Positions 21,575 to 30,130 of a DNA stretch of 34,219 nucleotides are shown here, piece by piece; position 1 is the first letter of the stretch; every line of letters starts with the position of its first letter. Position numbers and translations under genes: made by a program. This DNA comes from Amycolatopsis sp. CA-126428 (GTDB lineage: Bacteria; Actinomycetota; Actinomycetes; Mycobacteriales; Pseudonocardiaceae): assembly GCF_002904335.1 (NCBI RefSeq), contig NZ_PPHF01000090.1:1-34219 (forward strand), written 5' to 3'. The notes below the pieces were generated by a model. The model did no database searches. It worked only from the letters and a program-made list of their open reading frames with translations, and was not told the origin of the DNA.

Positions 21575-23314
21575 TCAGCGGGTCTGGACGGGCAGTTGCA
21601 GGTAGGAGGCGTGGTCACCGCCGGTGTGGATGACGTGTTCTCCGCGGTTGGCGCCGGTGTACTCCTGGATGCCGGGCATGAGGGTGCCCAGCAGGTTGCG
21701 GGAGCTGACGACGAAGCGCAGCTGCTCGCCGGCGCGGAAGGACAGCCCGATCGGGAGCAGGTCGATCTCGACGTCGATGATCTCGCCGGGGGCGAGGAGC
21801 TCGACCCGGTCGAAGCTGTGGGCCGGCACGTCTTCTGTGGACAGCTTCTCGTCCAGGTGCCGGGCCGAGACGCGCAGCCGTCCGTCCGATCCCTTGTAGC
21901 GCAGGATCGACGCGCCGTGGTCGGTGAGGTCGTGGACCACCGCGGTGCGGTTGGGGACGGTGAAGGCCTGCAGCGGGGTGCCGTGGGCGTCGAGCTTCTG
22001 CACGAGGACGAACAGGTCCATGTCGTCGGCGTCGCGGGCCTCGACCCACAGGTGCGCCTTCGGGTAGCCGACGAGCACGGTGTCCTCGTCGAAGCGCGCG
22101 AGGAAGGACACCGCGGCCGGGTTCGCGGCGACCGGGTAGGAGACGGCGGCCTCGCCGGTGGGGGCGGTGGTCGTCAGCGTGCGGGTGCGGCCGTCGAGGT
22201 AGTACCTGGTCGCGGTGACGTCGGCCGGCGGGAAGGTGTCCGCGGGGAGGTTGACCTGGTCGCCACCTTGCAGGTCGAGGACGGAATAGCGGACCCGGGG
22301 GGTGCGCTCCCAGCCGTTGTCGACGTCCTTGAGGTAGTGGTCGAAGAAGCGGCGCAGGTCCTCGACGTTGGCCTCGTCGTAGTAGTCGGGCCATTCCTGG
22401 GTGTTGTGGATGCGCAGCCACTTCTCGGGGCTGGCCATCCGTCGCCAGGCCCGGAAGGTACCGGCGGTGTGCAGGGTGTTGGAGTAGCTGGCCACGACGT
22501 AGGCGGGCACGGTGATCCGGTCGAAGTCGGGAACCTTGTGCGCCCAGAAGTCGTCCGCAAGCGGGTGGAGCCCGGCCTCGGTGAGGAGGTCCTCCTTGCG
22601 GTTCTTGCCGAAGAAGCTGCCCTCCTGGAGCTGGCGGGTGAACCCGGTGTCGGGCATCCCGCCGCGCAGCACCAGGTCGCGGTAGACGTCGCTGACGCCC
22701 TCCCACGGGTTGATCGCCGCCAGGTGCGGCGGCTGCTCGGCGGCGGTGAACCACTGGGAGACCGCGAGGTAGGACGTGCCGCTCATGCCGACTTTGCCGG
22801 TGCACCACTGCTGCTGCGCCAGCCATTCGATCAGGTCGAAGCAGTCCCGGCCCTCCTGGCGGTCCCACAGGACGCTGTCGCCCTCGGAGTCGACGACGCC
22901 CCGGATGTCGGGATTGCAGATCGCGTAGCCCCGGGCGCACCAGTAGGCGGGGTCCGGGCCTTCGAACTTCTCCAGCCCCGACACGATCCCGTTGTCGAGG
23001 CCGACCATGCCGAAAACGCCCATGACGCTCGCCGAAGATCCCTGCCCCTTGCCGTACGGGCTCCACGCCACGAGCACCGGCACCGGCTCGGTGCCGACCG
23101 GGCGGAACACGTCGACGTGGATGGTCACACCGTCGCGCAGCTGCACCGCGACGTCCTTTTCGAAGACGACGTCGACCGGCAGCGGACGGAACGGCGGGGC
23201 GAGGCGGAAGCCGGCCTCGAGGATCCGGGTGCCCGGCTCGAACGGCGTCAGCACCCCGGTCCGGGCGGGCGGCAGCGGCTGGGACGGCACGAACACCTTC
23301 TGGTCATTGCTCAC
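21575..23314 (-). CDS. CocE/NonD (peptidase S15-type) alpha/beta hydrolase
   Basis: 579 aa from the GTG at 23314, which has GAGAGGAG upstream; an in-frame GTG at 23338 would add eight residues. The alpha/beta-hydrolase core holds RDGVTIHVDVFRPVG, VLVAWSPYGKG, the oxyanion Tyr region, NPDIRGVVDSEGD, and the nucleophile elbow GMSGTSYLA (Ser about 181). A C-terminal jelly-roll (about 370-570) ends with LRFVVSSRNL and the usual GRGE/THxGG-like GEHVIHTGG. The family includes cocaine esterase, X-Pro dipeptidyl peptidases and acylases. No signal peptide is present, so it is probably cytoplasmic. The substrate is unknown. It is divergent from a TetR gene that is the natural candidate regulator. Confidence 0.9.
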   Translation of the reverse strand: MSNDQKVFVPSQPLPPARTGVLTPFEPGTRILEAGFRLAPPFRPLPVDVVFEKDVAVQLRDGVTIHVDVFRPVGTEPVPVLVAWSPYGKGQGSSASVMGVFGMVGLDNGIVSGLEKFEGPDPAYWCARGYAICNPDIRGVVDSEGDSVLWDRQEGRDCFDLIEWLAQQQWCTGKVGMSGTSYLAVSQWFTAAEQPPHLAAINPWEGVSDVYRDLVLRGGMPDTGFTRQLQEGSFFGKNRKEDLLTEAGLHPLADDFWAHKVPDFDRITVPAYVVASYSNTLHTAGTFRAWRRMASPEKWLRIHNTQEWPDYYDEANVEDLRRFFDHYLKDVDNGWERTPRVRYSVLDLQGGDQVNLPADTFPPADVTATRYYLDGRTRTLTTTAPTGEAAVSYPVAANPAAVSFLARFDEDTVLVGYPKAHLWVEARDADDMDLFVLVQKLDAHGTPLQAFTVPNRTAVVHDLTDHGASILRYKGSDGRLRVSARHLDEKLSTEDVPAHSFDRVELLAPGEIIDVEIDLLPIGLSFRAGEQLRFVVSSRNLLGTLMPGIQEYTGANRGEHVIHTGGDHASYLQLPVQTR

Positions 23315-23383
23315 GACGGGCTCCTCTCGCTCGGGCACGTCCTGGTGCCGCGTTCCTTCCTGACTCGACCGTACGGCGGACTC

Positions 23384-23430
23384 GAGAAAAACTCAACGCT
23401 TGTGGAGAAAAATGCAACCGCCGTTACACT
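23384..23430 (+). promoter_or_regulatory. Phased direct repeats and leaderless promoter before TetR gene
   Basis: GAGAAAAACTCAACG (23384-23398) and GAGAAAAATGCAACC (23405-23419) are direct repeats whose starts are 21 bp apart, two helical turns. A -10 box TACACT (23425-23430) ends six bases before the TetR ATG at 23437, so the transcript is probably leaderless. The repeats lie in the divergent space and could be the TetR operator. Confidence 0.5.
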
Positions 23431-23436
23431 CGCCGG

Positions 23437-24033
23437 ATGACCGCGCACAAGGAGGCGGCTGGGGTCCGTCGCGGCCGCAAGCCCGGACCCGGCAGTACCC
23501 GGCAGGCCGTGCTCGACGCGGCGAGAGCGCGGTTCGCCCGCGACGGCTTCGCCGAGACCACGATCCGCCGCATCGCCGCCGACGCCGGGGTGGACGCCTC
23601 CCAGGTGATGCAGTTCTTCCGCTCGAAAGACGACCTCTTCGCCGCCGTCATGGCCGTTCCGGCGTCGGCACTGGAACGGTTCGACACCGCCTTCGAGGGA
23701 CCTGACGAGCACCTCGGCGAACGCGTGGTGCGCGCCTACCTGAGGGCGTGGGAGGGCAGCGCCGAGGAGTCGGAACCCCTGATGGCGATGCTGCGCGGCG
23801 CGGTCGGCAACGAGAACGCGCGCGCGCAGCTGCGCGACTTCATCCAGTCCCGGTTGCTGCACGGCGCCGGAGACAATGGCGACGCGATGCTGCGCGCCGG
23901 CCTGGCCGCGGCGATGCTGGTCGGCGTCGTCACCAGCAGGCGGATCATCGGGGTCCCGGTGATCGTCGCCGCCGACGTCGAGCAGATCGTCGCGACCGTC
24001 GGCCCCGCGATCCAGCAGGTCCTGACCGGCTGA
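23437..24033 (+). CDS. TetR-family transcriptional regulator
   Basis: 198 aa. The DNA-binding domain spans about 20-68: TRQAVLDAARARFARDGFAE, TTIRRIAADAGVDASQVMQF, FRSKDDLFAAVM. The C-terminal helical domain resembles the TetR_C_17-like group with LRAGLAAAMLVGVVTSRRII. Only 122 bp separates its start from the CocE-type hydrolase gene, which is divergent, so it probably represses that gene pair and itself. It ends 5 bp from the convergent CoA-transferase gene. The ligand is unknown. Confidence 0.9.
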   Translation: MTAHKEAAGVRRGRKPGPGSTRQAVLDAARARFARDGFAETTIRRIAADAGVDASQVMQFFRSKDDLFAAVMAVPASALERFDTAFEGPDEHLGERVVRAYLRAWEGSAEESEPLMAMLRGAVGNENARAQLRDFIQSRLLHGAGDNGDAMLRAGLAAAMLVGVVTSRRIIGVPVIVAADVEQIVATVGPAIQQVLTG

Positions 24034-24038
24034 CGGCC

Positions 24039-25214
24039 TCACCTGGCGTCCAGCCACGCGCGGATCTCCTCGTCGTGCTCGCCCAGCGCCGGCGGAGCGG
24101 TGTGGGTCCGCGGAACCTCGGTGCCGTCGAGGCCCGCCATCCGCAGCGGCGGTCCCGGCAGCCGGATCCTGCCGAGGACGGGGTGGTCGACATCGATGAC
24201 CAGACCTTGGCTGAGCGTCTGCTCCCAGGTGTAGACCTCGTCCAGGGTCCGCACCTTTCCCGACGGGACACCGGCCTCGGCGAACCGGCGGAGCCAGTCC
24301 GCGGAAGTGCGCTCGCTCAGCCGGTTTTCCAGGACAGCGGTCAGCTCGTCGCGATACAGGACTCGGTCGCGGGCGGTCGCGAAGCGGGGATCCGTCGGGT
24401 CGAGCCCGGTGGTCAGCGCGACAGCGCGCCACTGGTGGTCGTTGCCGACCGCGATCTGGATGGTGCCGTCCCGGGTCGCGAACGCTCCATAAGGGACGAT
24501 CGTGGGGTGCTGATTGCCCAGCGCGCGGGCCACCTCACCGGCCACGGTCCAGCGGGTGCCCTGGAACGCGTGGGCGCCGACGATCGCCGCCAGCAGTGAC
24601 GTCCGCACGACGGTGCCCCGGCCGGTGTTCGCCCGCTCGGCCAGCGCCGACACGACCCCGAAGGCGCCGTACATCCCGGCGAGCAGGTCGCCGATGGGCA
24701 CCCCGACCTTCGTGGGTTCGTCCGGGCCCGGCCCGGTCAGGGACATCAGCCCGGCCTCGCCCTGGGCGATCTGGTCGTACCCGGCCCGCCCGCCCTCGGG
24801 CCCGTCGTGGCCGAACCCGCTGATCGACAGCAGGACCAGGCGAGGATTGAGCTCGTTGAGACGATCGAGGCCGAAACCCAGGCGCTCCAGCGCACCCGGC
24901 CGAAAGTTCTCGACGAGGACGTCGGCCCGCTCGACGAGCCGCTCGAGATCGCGCCGCCCGGCGTCGGACTTGAGGTCGAGCTGGATCGACTCCTTGTTGC
25001 GGTTCGCCGACAGGAAATAGGTGGAGACCGGGTCGTCCGGCGGTCCCACGAACGGCGGCCCCCACTGCCGCGACTCGTCACCGACTCCTGGTGCCTCCAC
25101 CTTGATGACCCGGGCGCCCATGTCGCCGAGCATCATCGTCGCGTGGGGTCCGGCCAGGGCGCGGCTGAGGTCGACGACGAGGACACAGGACAGCGGTCCG
25201 GCCGTGGCGCTCAC
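24039..25214 (-). CDS. Class III (CaiB/BaiF) CoA-transferase
   Basis: 391 aa from a GTG at 25214 that overlaps the stop of the upstream gene (GTGA), indicating translational coupling. The typical start LVVDLSRALAGPHATMMLGD, GARVIKVEAPGVGDESRQWG, then NRNKESIQLDLK are hallmarks. The catalytic aspartate is predicted in VPIGDLLAG (D176), equivalent to Asp169 of formyl-CoA transferase. These enzymes move CoA from one carboxylate to another through an aspartyl-CoA thioester. As last gene of the operon it probably activates a pathway acid, or the product released by the fumarylacetoacetate-type hydrolase, for further breakdown. The substrate is not deducible. Confidence 0.93.
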   Translation of the reverse strand: MSATAGPLSCVLVVDLSRALAGPHATMMLGDMGARVIKVEAPGVGDESRQWGPPFVGPPDDPVSTYFLSANRNKESIQLDLKSDAGRRDLERLVERADVLVENFRPGALERLGFGLDRLNELNPRLVLLSISGFGHDGPEGGRAGYDQIAQGEAGLMSLTGPGPDEPTKVGVPIGDLLAGMYGAFGVVSALAERANTGRGTVVRTSLLAAIVGAHAFQGTRWTVAGEVARALGNQHPTIVPYGAFATRDGTIQIAVGNDHQWRAVALTTGLDPTDPRFATARDRVLYRDELTAVLENRLSERTSADWLRRFAEAGVPSGKVRTLDEVYTWEQTLSQGLVIDVDHPVLGRIRLPGPPLRMAGLDGTEVPRTHTAPPALGEHDEEIRAWLDAR

Positions 25215-26071
25215 TGCCCGCTCCCCAAGAGCCGGTGATCGTTGGCCACGATCGGGTTGCGCAGGGTGCCGAGCCGCTCGACCTCGACTTCGACCTCGTC
25301 GCCCGGGTGCAGCAGCCAGGGCGGTGTGCGGGCGTAGCCGACGCCGGCTGGTGTACCCGTCGCCAGCAGATCACCGGGCCGGAGCGTGAACGTGTGCGAG
25401 ATCAGCGAGAGCGTTTCGCCGACCGTATAGGCCATTTCGGCGGTGGAACCGTCCTGGACCAGCTCGCCGTTGACCCGCGTCCGGACGCGGAGGCCGTCGC
25501 GCAGGTCGCCGACCTCGGCGGCCGGGACCATCGGGCCGAGCGGTCCGGAGCTGTCGCCGTTCTTGCCGAGGATCCACTGGCTGGTGAGCTTCTGTGCCCG
25601 TCGCGACGTCACGTCGTTGAACGTCGAGTAGCCGACGACGCCGGCCAGCGCCTGCTCGGGTGTGGCGTCGACGAGTGTCGACCCGACGTAGGCCATGACC
25701 TCGCCTTCCCAGTCGATGCCCTCTTCGTTGGCGGGGACGGGGATCGGAGCGCCTCCGACGGTGAGCGACGCCGTCCAGCGGGCGAACAGCGACGGGTAGG
25801 GCGGCAGGTCCTGATCGCGGAAGCTGCCTTCGGCCACGTGCTTGAGGTAGTTCAGCCCGATGCAGATCACCCGCGCACCGGGCAGGACCGGCGGAACCTG
25901 CCGCACGTCGGCGATCGCGACGATCGGTCCATCCGGAACCCGTGACAGAAAGCCGGTGGCGTCGGCCCAGAACTCGTCCAGCCCGGCCACGACGGTGACC
26001 TTGGCGCCGTCGTCGGACAGTGACGCGACCTCGACTCCTCCGCCGTCGCGGCGGATCCCCACGATCCTCAT
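25211..26071 (-). CDS. Fumarylacetoacetate hydrolase-family enzyme
   Basis: 286 aa. The ATG at 26071 has AGGAGG upstream and overlaps the DUF3500 stop (ATGA); the longer ORF to 26386 only shadows that gene. Family motifs: ARVICIGLNYLKHVAE, IDWEGEVMAYVG (the metal-binding E-x-E), GYSTFNDVTSRRAQ, LGKNGDSSGPLGPMV, and the C-terminal GDLLATGTPAGVG. FAH-family members hydrolyse C-C bonds of acylpyruvates, decarboxylate or hydrate ring-cleavage products using Mg or Mn. In this operon it likely processes the product of ring opening, making a carboxylate for the CoA-transferase. The exact reaction is inferred only from context. Confidence 0.93.
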   Translation of the reverse strand: MRIVGIRRDGGGVEVASLSDDGAKVTVVAGLDEFWADATGFLSRVPDGPIVAIADVRQVPPVLPGARVICIGLNYLKHVAEGSFRDQDLPPYPSLFARWTASLTVGGAPIPVPANEEGIDWEGEVMAYVGSTLVDATPEQALAGVVGYSTFNDVTSRRAQKLTSQWILGKNGDSSGPLGPMVPAAEVGDLRDGLRVRTRVNGELVQDGSTAEMAYTVGETLSLISHTFTLRPGDLLATGTPAGVGYARTPPWLLHPGDEVEVEVERLGTLRNPIVANDHRLLGSGQ

Positions 26072-27198
26072 CGGTGTGCCTCCTCGTGGTGGGTGCCGTG
26101 CGGGGTGTCGAGGTGGTGCTGCATGAGGAGGTCGGCGGCGAAGTCGTTGGACGGGTCGCGCCAGACGCTGTGCACGTGGTTGGCGTCGTCCTCGGCGTTG
26201 TCGAACTCGATCAGGGTGGCGCCGCCCTGGATGCGGAAGTAGTGCGGCAGGTCGATGGTGGTGCCGCCGGCCCACGCGAAGTGCAGCTCGTCGACTCCGC
26301 CGGCGGCCGCGATGCGGTCCATCTCGGCGCCGACCAGTCCGGGACGGGCGCGGTGCACGAACTTCGCCAGCAGGTCGTCGAAGCAAGCCCGCTGGGCGGC
26401 GGAGAGGTCGCCGACGCGGATGCCACGGGGGTGGGCGCGGAAGTAGGCGAGCGCCCTGCGGTCGTCGTCGGTGATCATCGCGTCGCGGCGGCCGACGCCG
26501 TGGTAGGCCGGGTACTCGACGTCACCGATGTAGGGCACGGTGCGGGTGACGAAGTCCGCCGGGGGCTTGTCGTGGATGACCGCTTCCGCCCGCTGGCCGG
26601 CGGTGAGGCCGTCGAGCAGGAGGAAGGCGGCGTCCTCCTCCTCGCCGAGGATGCGGAACGGGCCGATGCGCGCCGGCTCGGCGCCCAGCAGGAACGGCGT
26701 GGCGTTGACCAGGTCGCCGTCGACCACGGTGACGTTGATCGACAGGTGGTGCCCGACCAGCCGGAAGCCCCAGGTGGTGTCGGGTTGCGGCTGGCCGAAG
26801 AAGGTCAGGAAGTAGCCGCGGGCGTCGCGGAACGTGGCGGCGACGTGGCCGAAGACCGGGAGGTTGAGCTCGCGCAGCACGTGTTCGTTGCTCATCACCT
26901 GAACCACGCGTGCGTAGGCGGGTAGCGACATCGACTCGGCGATGAGCCGGTGCGCCAGCACCTCCTGGTGGCGGTCCAGCTCGCCGAGGGGGAGGCCGTG
27001 CCGGCCGGACTCGGGCAGGAAGTTCCAATGCGTGCGGCCGGAGTCGGTGTGCGGCAGCAGCACCCGGGCCCGCTGGTCGCCGGTGAGGCTGTCGAACAGG
27101 CCGATCGCGGCGAAAGTGACCACGGTCGCGTCGAAGGAGCCGCCGGTGTGGGGGCGGTGTTCGGCCGGGAGTTCGCCGTGCATTACGAGATCGGTCAT
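26068..27198 (-). CDS. DUF3500-family protein
   Basis: 376 aa from the ATG at 27198, which shares its A with the cupin stop codon (TGATG). Recognised as DUF3500 by RTHWNFLPESGRHGLPL, FGQPQPDTTWGFRLVGHHLS, NVTVVDGDLVNATPFLLGAE, LHFAWAGGTTIDLPHYFRI and the conserved end LIEFDNAEDDANHVHSVWRD. The His, Glu and Asp residues in these motifs are strongly conserved and could form a metal or active site. The biochemical role of the family is not established to my knowledge. Its place between ring hydroxylases and an FAH-type hydrolase makes it a candidate for an uncharacterised step, such as C-C bond cleavage; that is inference. No signal peptide is seen. Confidence 0.85.
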   Translation of the reverse strand: MTDLVMHGELPAEHRPHTGGSFDATVVTFAAIGLFDSLTGDQRARVLLPHTDSGRTHWNFLPESGRHGLPLGELDRHQEVLAHRLIAESMSLPAYARVVQVMSNEHVLRELNLPVFGHVAATFRDARGYFLTFFGQPQPDTTWGFRLVGHHLSINVTVVDGDLVNATPFLLGAEPARIGPFRILGEEEDAAFLLLDGLTAGQRAEAVIHDKPPADFVTRTVPYIGDVEYPAYHGVGRRDAMITDDDRRALAYFRAHPRGIRVGDLSAAQRACFDDLLAKFVHRARPGLVGAEMDRIAAAGGVDELHFAWAGGTTIDLPHYFRIQGGATLIEFDNAEDDANHVHSVWRDPSNDFAADLLMQHHLDTPHGTHHEEAHR

Positions 27199-27539
27199 CA
27201 GGCGACCGGGCGGACGACGAGCATGCTGGCCGGCAGCTTGCTGCGGTTGACCACCTCGCGGCGGGTGCCGGCGGTGAAGTGGACGGAGTCGTACGGCCGG
27301 AGGGTGGCTTCCTCGCCGTCGCTGACCATCACCAGCTCGCCGCTGAGGAGGATGTACACGGTCTCGACCGGCTGCTCGCTCAGCTCCGCCTGTCCGCCGG
27401 GCAGGTAGTGCGAGAGCACGACGGTCACGTCCTTCGTCGGGGTCGACGTGCCGCCTTGGAGGCGTACCGGCCCGACACCGGTGTGACCGGGTGGATCGAA
27501 GCGTTCGGCCTCGGCGAGCCGGGTGACGCGCATGGTCAT
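27198..27539 (-). CDS. Small single-domain cupin without canonical metal ligands
   Basis: 113 aa. The ATG at 27539 overlaps the FAD hydroxylase stop (ATGA). The cupin fold is readable in SHYLPGGQAELSEQPVETVY, ILLSGELVMVSDGEE, LRPYDSVHFTAGTRREVVN. In motif 1 the usual H-x-H is replaced by residues of AELSEQ, with only the Glu kept, and in motif 2 the His is Arg (GTRREV). It therefore probably lacks a classical iron or manganese site and may act as an isomerase, binding protein or non-metal enzyme. It is coupled on both sides, so it is a working member of the operon. Confidence 0.85.
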   Translation of the reverse strand: MTMRVTRLAEAERFDPPGHTGVGPVRLQGGTSTPTKDVTVVLSHYLPGGQAELSEQPVETVYILLSGELVMVSDGEEATLRPYDSVHFTAGTRREVVNRSKLPASMLVVRPVA

Positions 27540-29116
27540 CGCAGGTGTTTCCCTTCATCGGGGTGGGGCTGCAGCGCGCGGCGCAGCTCCGAGACGAGGC
27601 GGGGGACGTCGGTGTGGTCGCCGGCGCCGAAGACGGAGAAGTCCGGGCGGGCGAGGAATGCGGTACAGCCGTGCCGGGTGAACCAGCGTTCGTAGGCGCC
27701 GTCGAGGTCGCGCACCGGGCCCGCCGGGGACAGGTCGGTGATACTGCCGCCGATCTTGCGGAACCACGACGCGGCTTCCTCGTCGAGCAGCTCTCCTGGA
27801 TCGCCCGCCCAGCTCACGAGCTGCCAGTCGCCGCCGACGACGTCATCGAACAGACCGGTCCGGCCGGCGATCGCGACCCGTCCCTGGGGTGCCAGCCGCC
27901 CCTCGACGCCTCTGCTGGGGACGGTGATCGACGGCGCGCCCAACCGAGGGTGCGGTGGTTCCACGGCGGTGGCCGCTTGCCGCTTCAGCTCGGTGTCACG
28001 GGCTGCGGCTCGTATGGGGTCCAGCTCGCAGATGACGCGGCCGGCAGCGACCGCTTCATCGATGATCTCCCGGACGTGGCCGGCTCGTTCCGGGCCGTAG
28101 GTGTCCAGCACCTTCGGATCCGCGAGTCCGGCGTGCACCATGCCCAGGCGCCAGGCCAGCGCGCGGGCGTCGCGGAGCCCGGCGCACAGGCCCTGGCCGA
28201 GGAACGGGGGCATGAGGTGCGCGGCGTCGCCGGCCAGGAAGGCGTTGCCCACCCGCCAGGTTCGCGCCCACCGGCCCCGGAAGGTGTAGACGGCGTGCCG
28301 TTCCAGCTCGGCGTTGCCGGGGGTGACTCCCCACGGGGCCATGAGCCGCCAGGCCGTGCCTTCCTGCGCCAGCTCGTCGACGGGCATGTCGTCGCGGCGC
28401 ATGAACTCGAAGCGGCGGCGCCCCGGTCCGCTGTTGACCGCGGTGGCCGGCTGGCGCGGATCGCAGTACTGGACCACGAAGGCGTCCCACGTCTCTTCGC
28501 GCAACGGCCGGTAGTCGACGACCAGCCAGTCGGCTTCGAAGCCCGAGTCGCCGACGTCCACCGCGAGCTGGGTGCGCACCGGGCTGTTCGCGCCGTCGGA
28601 GCCGACGAGCCATCGGCTGCGGACGGTGGTCGTCGTCGCGGGTTCCGTGGTGGAGACGAGCTGCGTCGAGACGACGTCGGCGTCCTGGGCGAAGGAGGAG
28701 AACGCCCAGCCGCGGTGCACGGTCACGCCCGCGGTGGCTTCGGCGACCTCTTCGAGGACCGCTTCGAGGTCGGGTTGGTGGAAGCCGTTGGTGTTGGCCC
28801 ACCCGGATTCGGCCGGCCGGTTCCAGTCGATCGAGCGCAGCAGCTCGCCTTCGCCGTTACGGAACTGGTAACCGCCGCGGGCGCCCTGCGACGGTGTGAA
28901 GAGATTGGCGTGGTCGGCCATGATCCCGGCGGCCTGCAGGATGCGCAGGGCTTCGTGGTCGATCGTGCAGGCCCGGGGGAGCGGGTACCGCTGCGGCCAG
29001 CGCTCGACGACCGCGACCCGCATTCCCGCTTGACCCAGGAGGATCGCGGTGAGCAGGCCGACGGGTCCGCCGCCGACGACGAGGCAGTCGGCCTCGGGAG
29101 CGGGGAGCGTGGTCAT
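27536..29116 (-). CDS. FAD-dependent aromatic hydroxylase (MhpA-like, group A)
   Basis: 526 aa from the ATG at 29116, overlapping the upstream MDR gene stop (ATGA). Sequence upstream of 29116 in the same frame is a shadow of that gene. FAD-binding motifs: CLVVGGGPVGLLTAILLGQA (residues about 11-30), the DG motif VGSDGANSPVR (171-181) and the GD motif LAGDAAHLMPPFLGQGLCAG (294-313). It resembles MhpA, 3-(3-hydroxyphenyl)propionate hydroxylase, in having a long C-terminal thioredoxin-like part (GRTGLFDDVVGGDWQLVSW). It should use NAD(P)H and oxygen to hydroxylate a phenolic ring ortho or para to an existing hydroxyl. It is cytoplasmic. The substrate is unknown. Confidence 0.93.
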   Translation of the reverse strand: MTTLPAPEADCLVVGGGPVGLLTAILLGQAGMRVAVVERWPQRYPLPRACTIDHEALRILQAAGIMADHANLFTPSQGARGGYQFRNGEGELLRSIDWNRPAESGWANTNGFHQPDLEAVLEEVAEATAGVTVHRGWAFSSFAQDADVVSTQLVSTTEPATTTTVRSRWLVGSDGANSPVRTQLAVDVGDSGFEADWLVVDYRPLREETWDAFVVQYCDPRQPATAVNSGPGRRRFEFMRRDDMPVDELAQEGTAWRLMAPWGVTPGNAELERHAVYTFRGRWARTWRVGNAFLAGDAAHLMPPFLGQGLCAGLRDARALAWRLGMVHAGLADPKVLDTYGPERAGHVREIIDEAVAAGRVICELDPIRAAARDTELKRQAATAVEPPHPRLGAPSITVPSRGVEGRLAPQGRVAIAGRTGLFDDVVGGDWQLVSWAGDPGELLDEEAASWFRKIGGSITDLSPAGPVRDLDGAYERWFTRHGCTAFLARPDFSVFGAGDHTDVPRLVSELRRALQPHPDEGKHLR

Positions 29117-30123
29117 GCCAGGTCTCCGTGGGGGACGACGACGCACTTGGCGTGGGGCGAGCCGGACTGGGCCCGCCACGCGGCCGGCAGCTCGTCGAGG
29201 GGGAAGACGCGGGTCGCCAGCTGCAGGCCGCCGCGAGAGATCTCGGCCCACAGCCAGGTCAGCGCCTGGTACTTGTCCCGCAAGGAGAGGTGCAGGCCGG
29301 CAAAACCGGACAGGACCAGCTGCTTGCCGCGCATCGACCCCGCCGGAACCTGCGCCGTCGGACCGGCGAGGTTGCCGATGTTGACCAGCCGCGCCCGAGG
29401 CGCGCAGACCTGCAGGGCGGCTTCCAGGGGCGTGCCGTAGATCCCGTCCAGGACGACGTCCACCGGTCCCGCCGCGGCGAGCAGCCGGGCCGCCAGTTCG
29501 TCCCGGCTTTCGCCGGGCTGTAGGGCGACGACGGCGTCGGCGCCGAGATCGAGCACGCGCTGCAAGGCGGCTTGGTCCCGGCCGACGCCGATCACCCGTC
29601 CCGCGCCCACCTGCCGGGCGATCTGCACCGCGAGCTGACCCACGGCGCCGGTGGCGCCCAGCACCAGTACCGTCTCGCCGCGTCGCACACCGGCGATCTC
29701 CACCAGCGGCAGGTACGCCGCCGTGCCCGCGTTGCCGACCGCGGCGGCCAAGACCGGGTCGATGCCGCGGGGGAGCGGGACCACGTCCGCGTCGGCGACG
29801 ACGACCCGGTCGGCGAACGCTCCCGGCGTCTCCGGTGCGGCGTGGCATTCCGCATACACCCGGGTGCCGGGCTCGTGCGCGTCGGATTCCAATACGACAC
29901 CCACGCACTCGCTGCCGGGAACGTAAGGGGCTTCGTGGCGGACTGAGTGGAATGCCCCGGAAGCGATGAGCAGGTCCAGCGGATTGAGCGGCGCCGCGGC
30001 CACCGCGACCAGCGTCGTGCCGCGCGTCCGGTGCGGCAGCACTGTCGTGCCCAGGCGCGGCTCGGCGGCCGGGGCGTCGACGAGGGCCGCGCGCACGACA
30101 CCGGCATCTCTGGCGAGTGACAT
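29113..30123 (-). CDS. MDR-superfamily oxidoreductase (quinone reductase-like)
   Basis: 336 aa. The GroES-like domain (about 25-130: APLNPLDLLIASG, VPGSECVGVVLES) leads to a Rossmann domain with VLVLGATGAVGQLAVQIARQ (about 152-171). The structural-zinc cysteine cluster is absent, so it belongs with the zinc-independent quinone or enoyl reductases. It probably reduces a quinone or enone intermediate with NADPH. It starts 7 bp after the flavin hydroxylase gene and overlaps the FAD hydroxylase start, so it is in the middle of the operon. Confidence 0.9.
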   Translation of the reverse strand: MSLARDAGVVRAALVDAPAAEPRLGTTVLPHRTRGTTLVAVAAAPLNPLDLLIASGAFHSVRHEAPYVPGSECVGVVLESDAHEPGTRVYAECHAAPETPGAFADRVVVADADVVPLPRGIDPVLAAAVGNAGTAAYLPLVEIAGVRRGETVLVLGATGAVGQLAVQIARQVGAGRVIGVGRDQAALQRVLDLGADAVVALQPGESRDELAARLLAAAGPVDVVLDGIYGTPLEAALQVCAPRARLVNIGNLAGPTAQVPAGSMRGKQLVLSGFAGLHLSLRDKYQALTWLWAEISRGGLQLATRVFPLDELPAAWRAQSGSPHAKCVVVPHGDLA

Positions 30124-30130
30124 GGTCGGG

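Noticed and set aside
21452..23440. Long plus-strand ORF of 662 codons opposite the CocE-type hydrolase
   Set aside because: Antisense shadow of a well-supported gene, with no domain and repetitive Val/Gly/Asp/Arg composition.
27545..29440. Plus-strand ORF of 631 codons opposite the FAD hydroxylase
   Set aside because: Antisense shadow; the minus-strand gene has all flavoprotein motifs and coupled start and stop codons.
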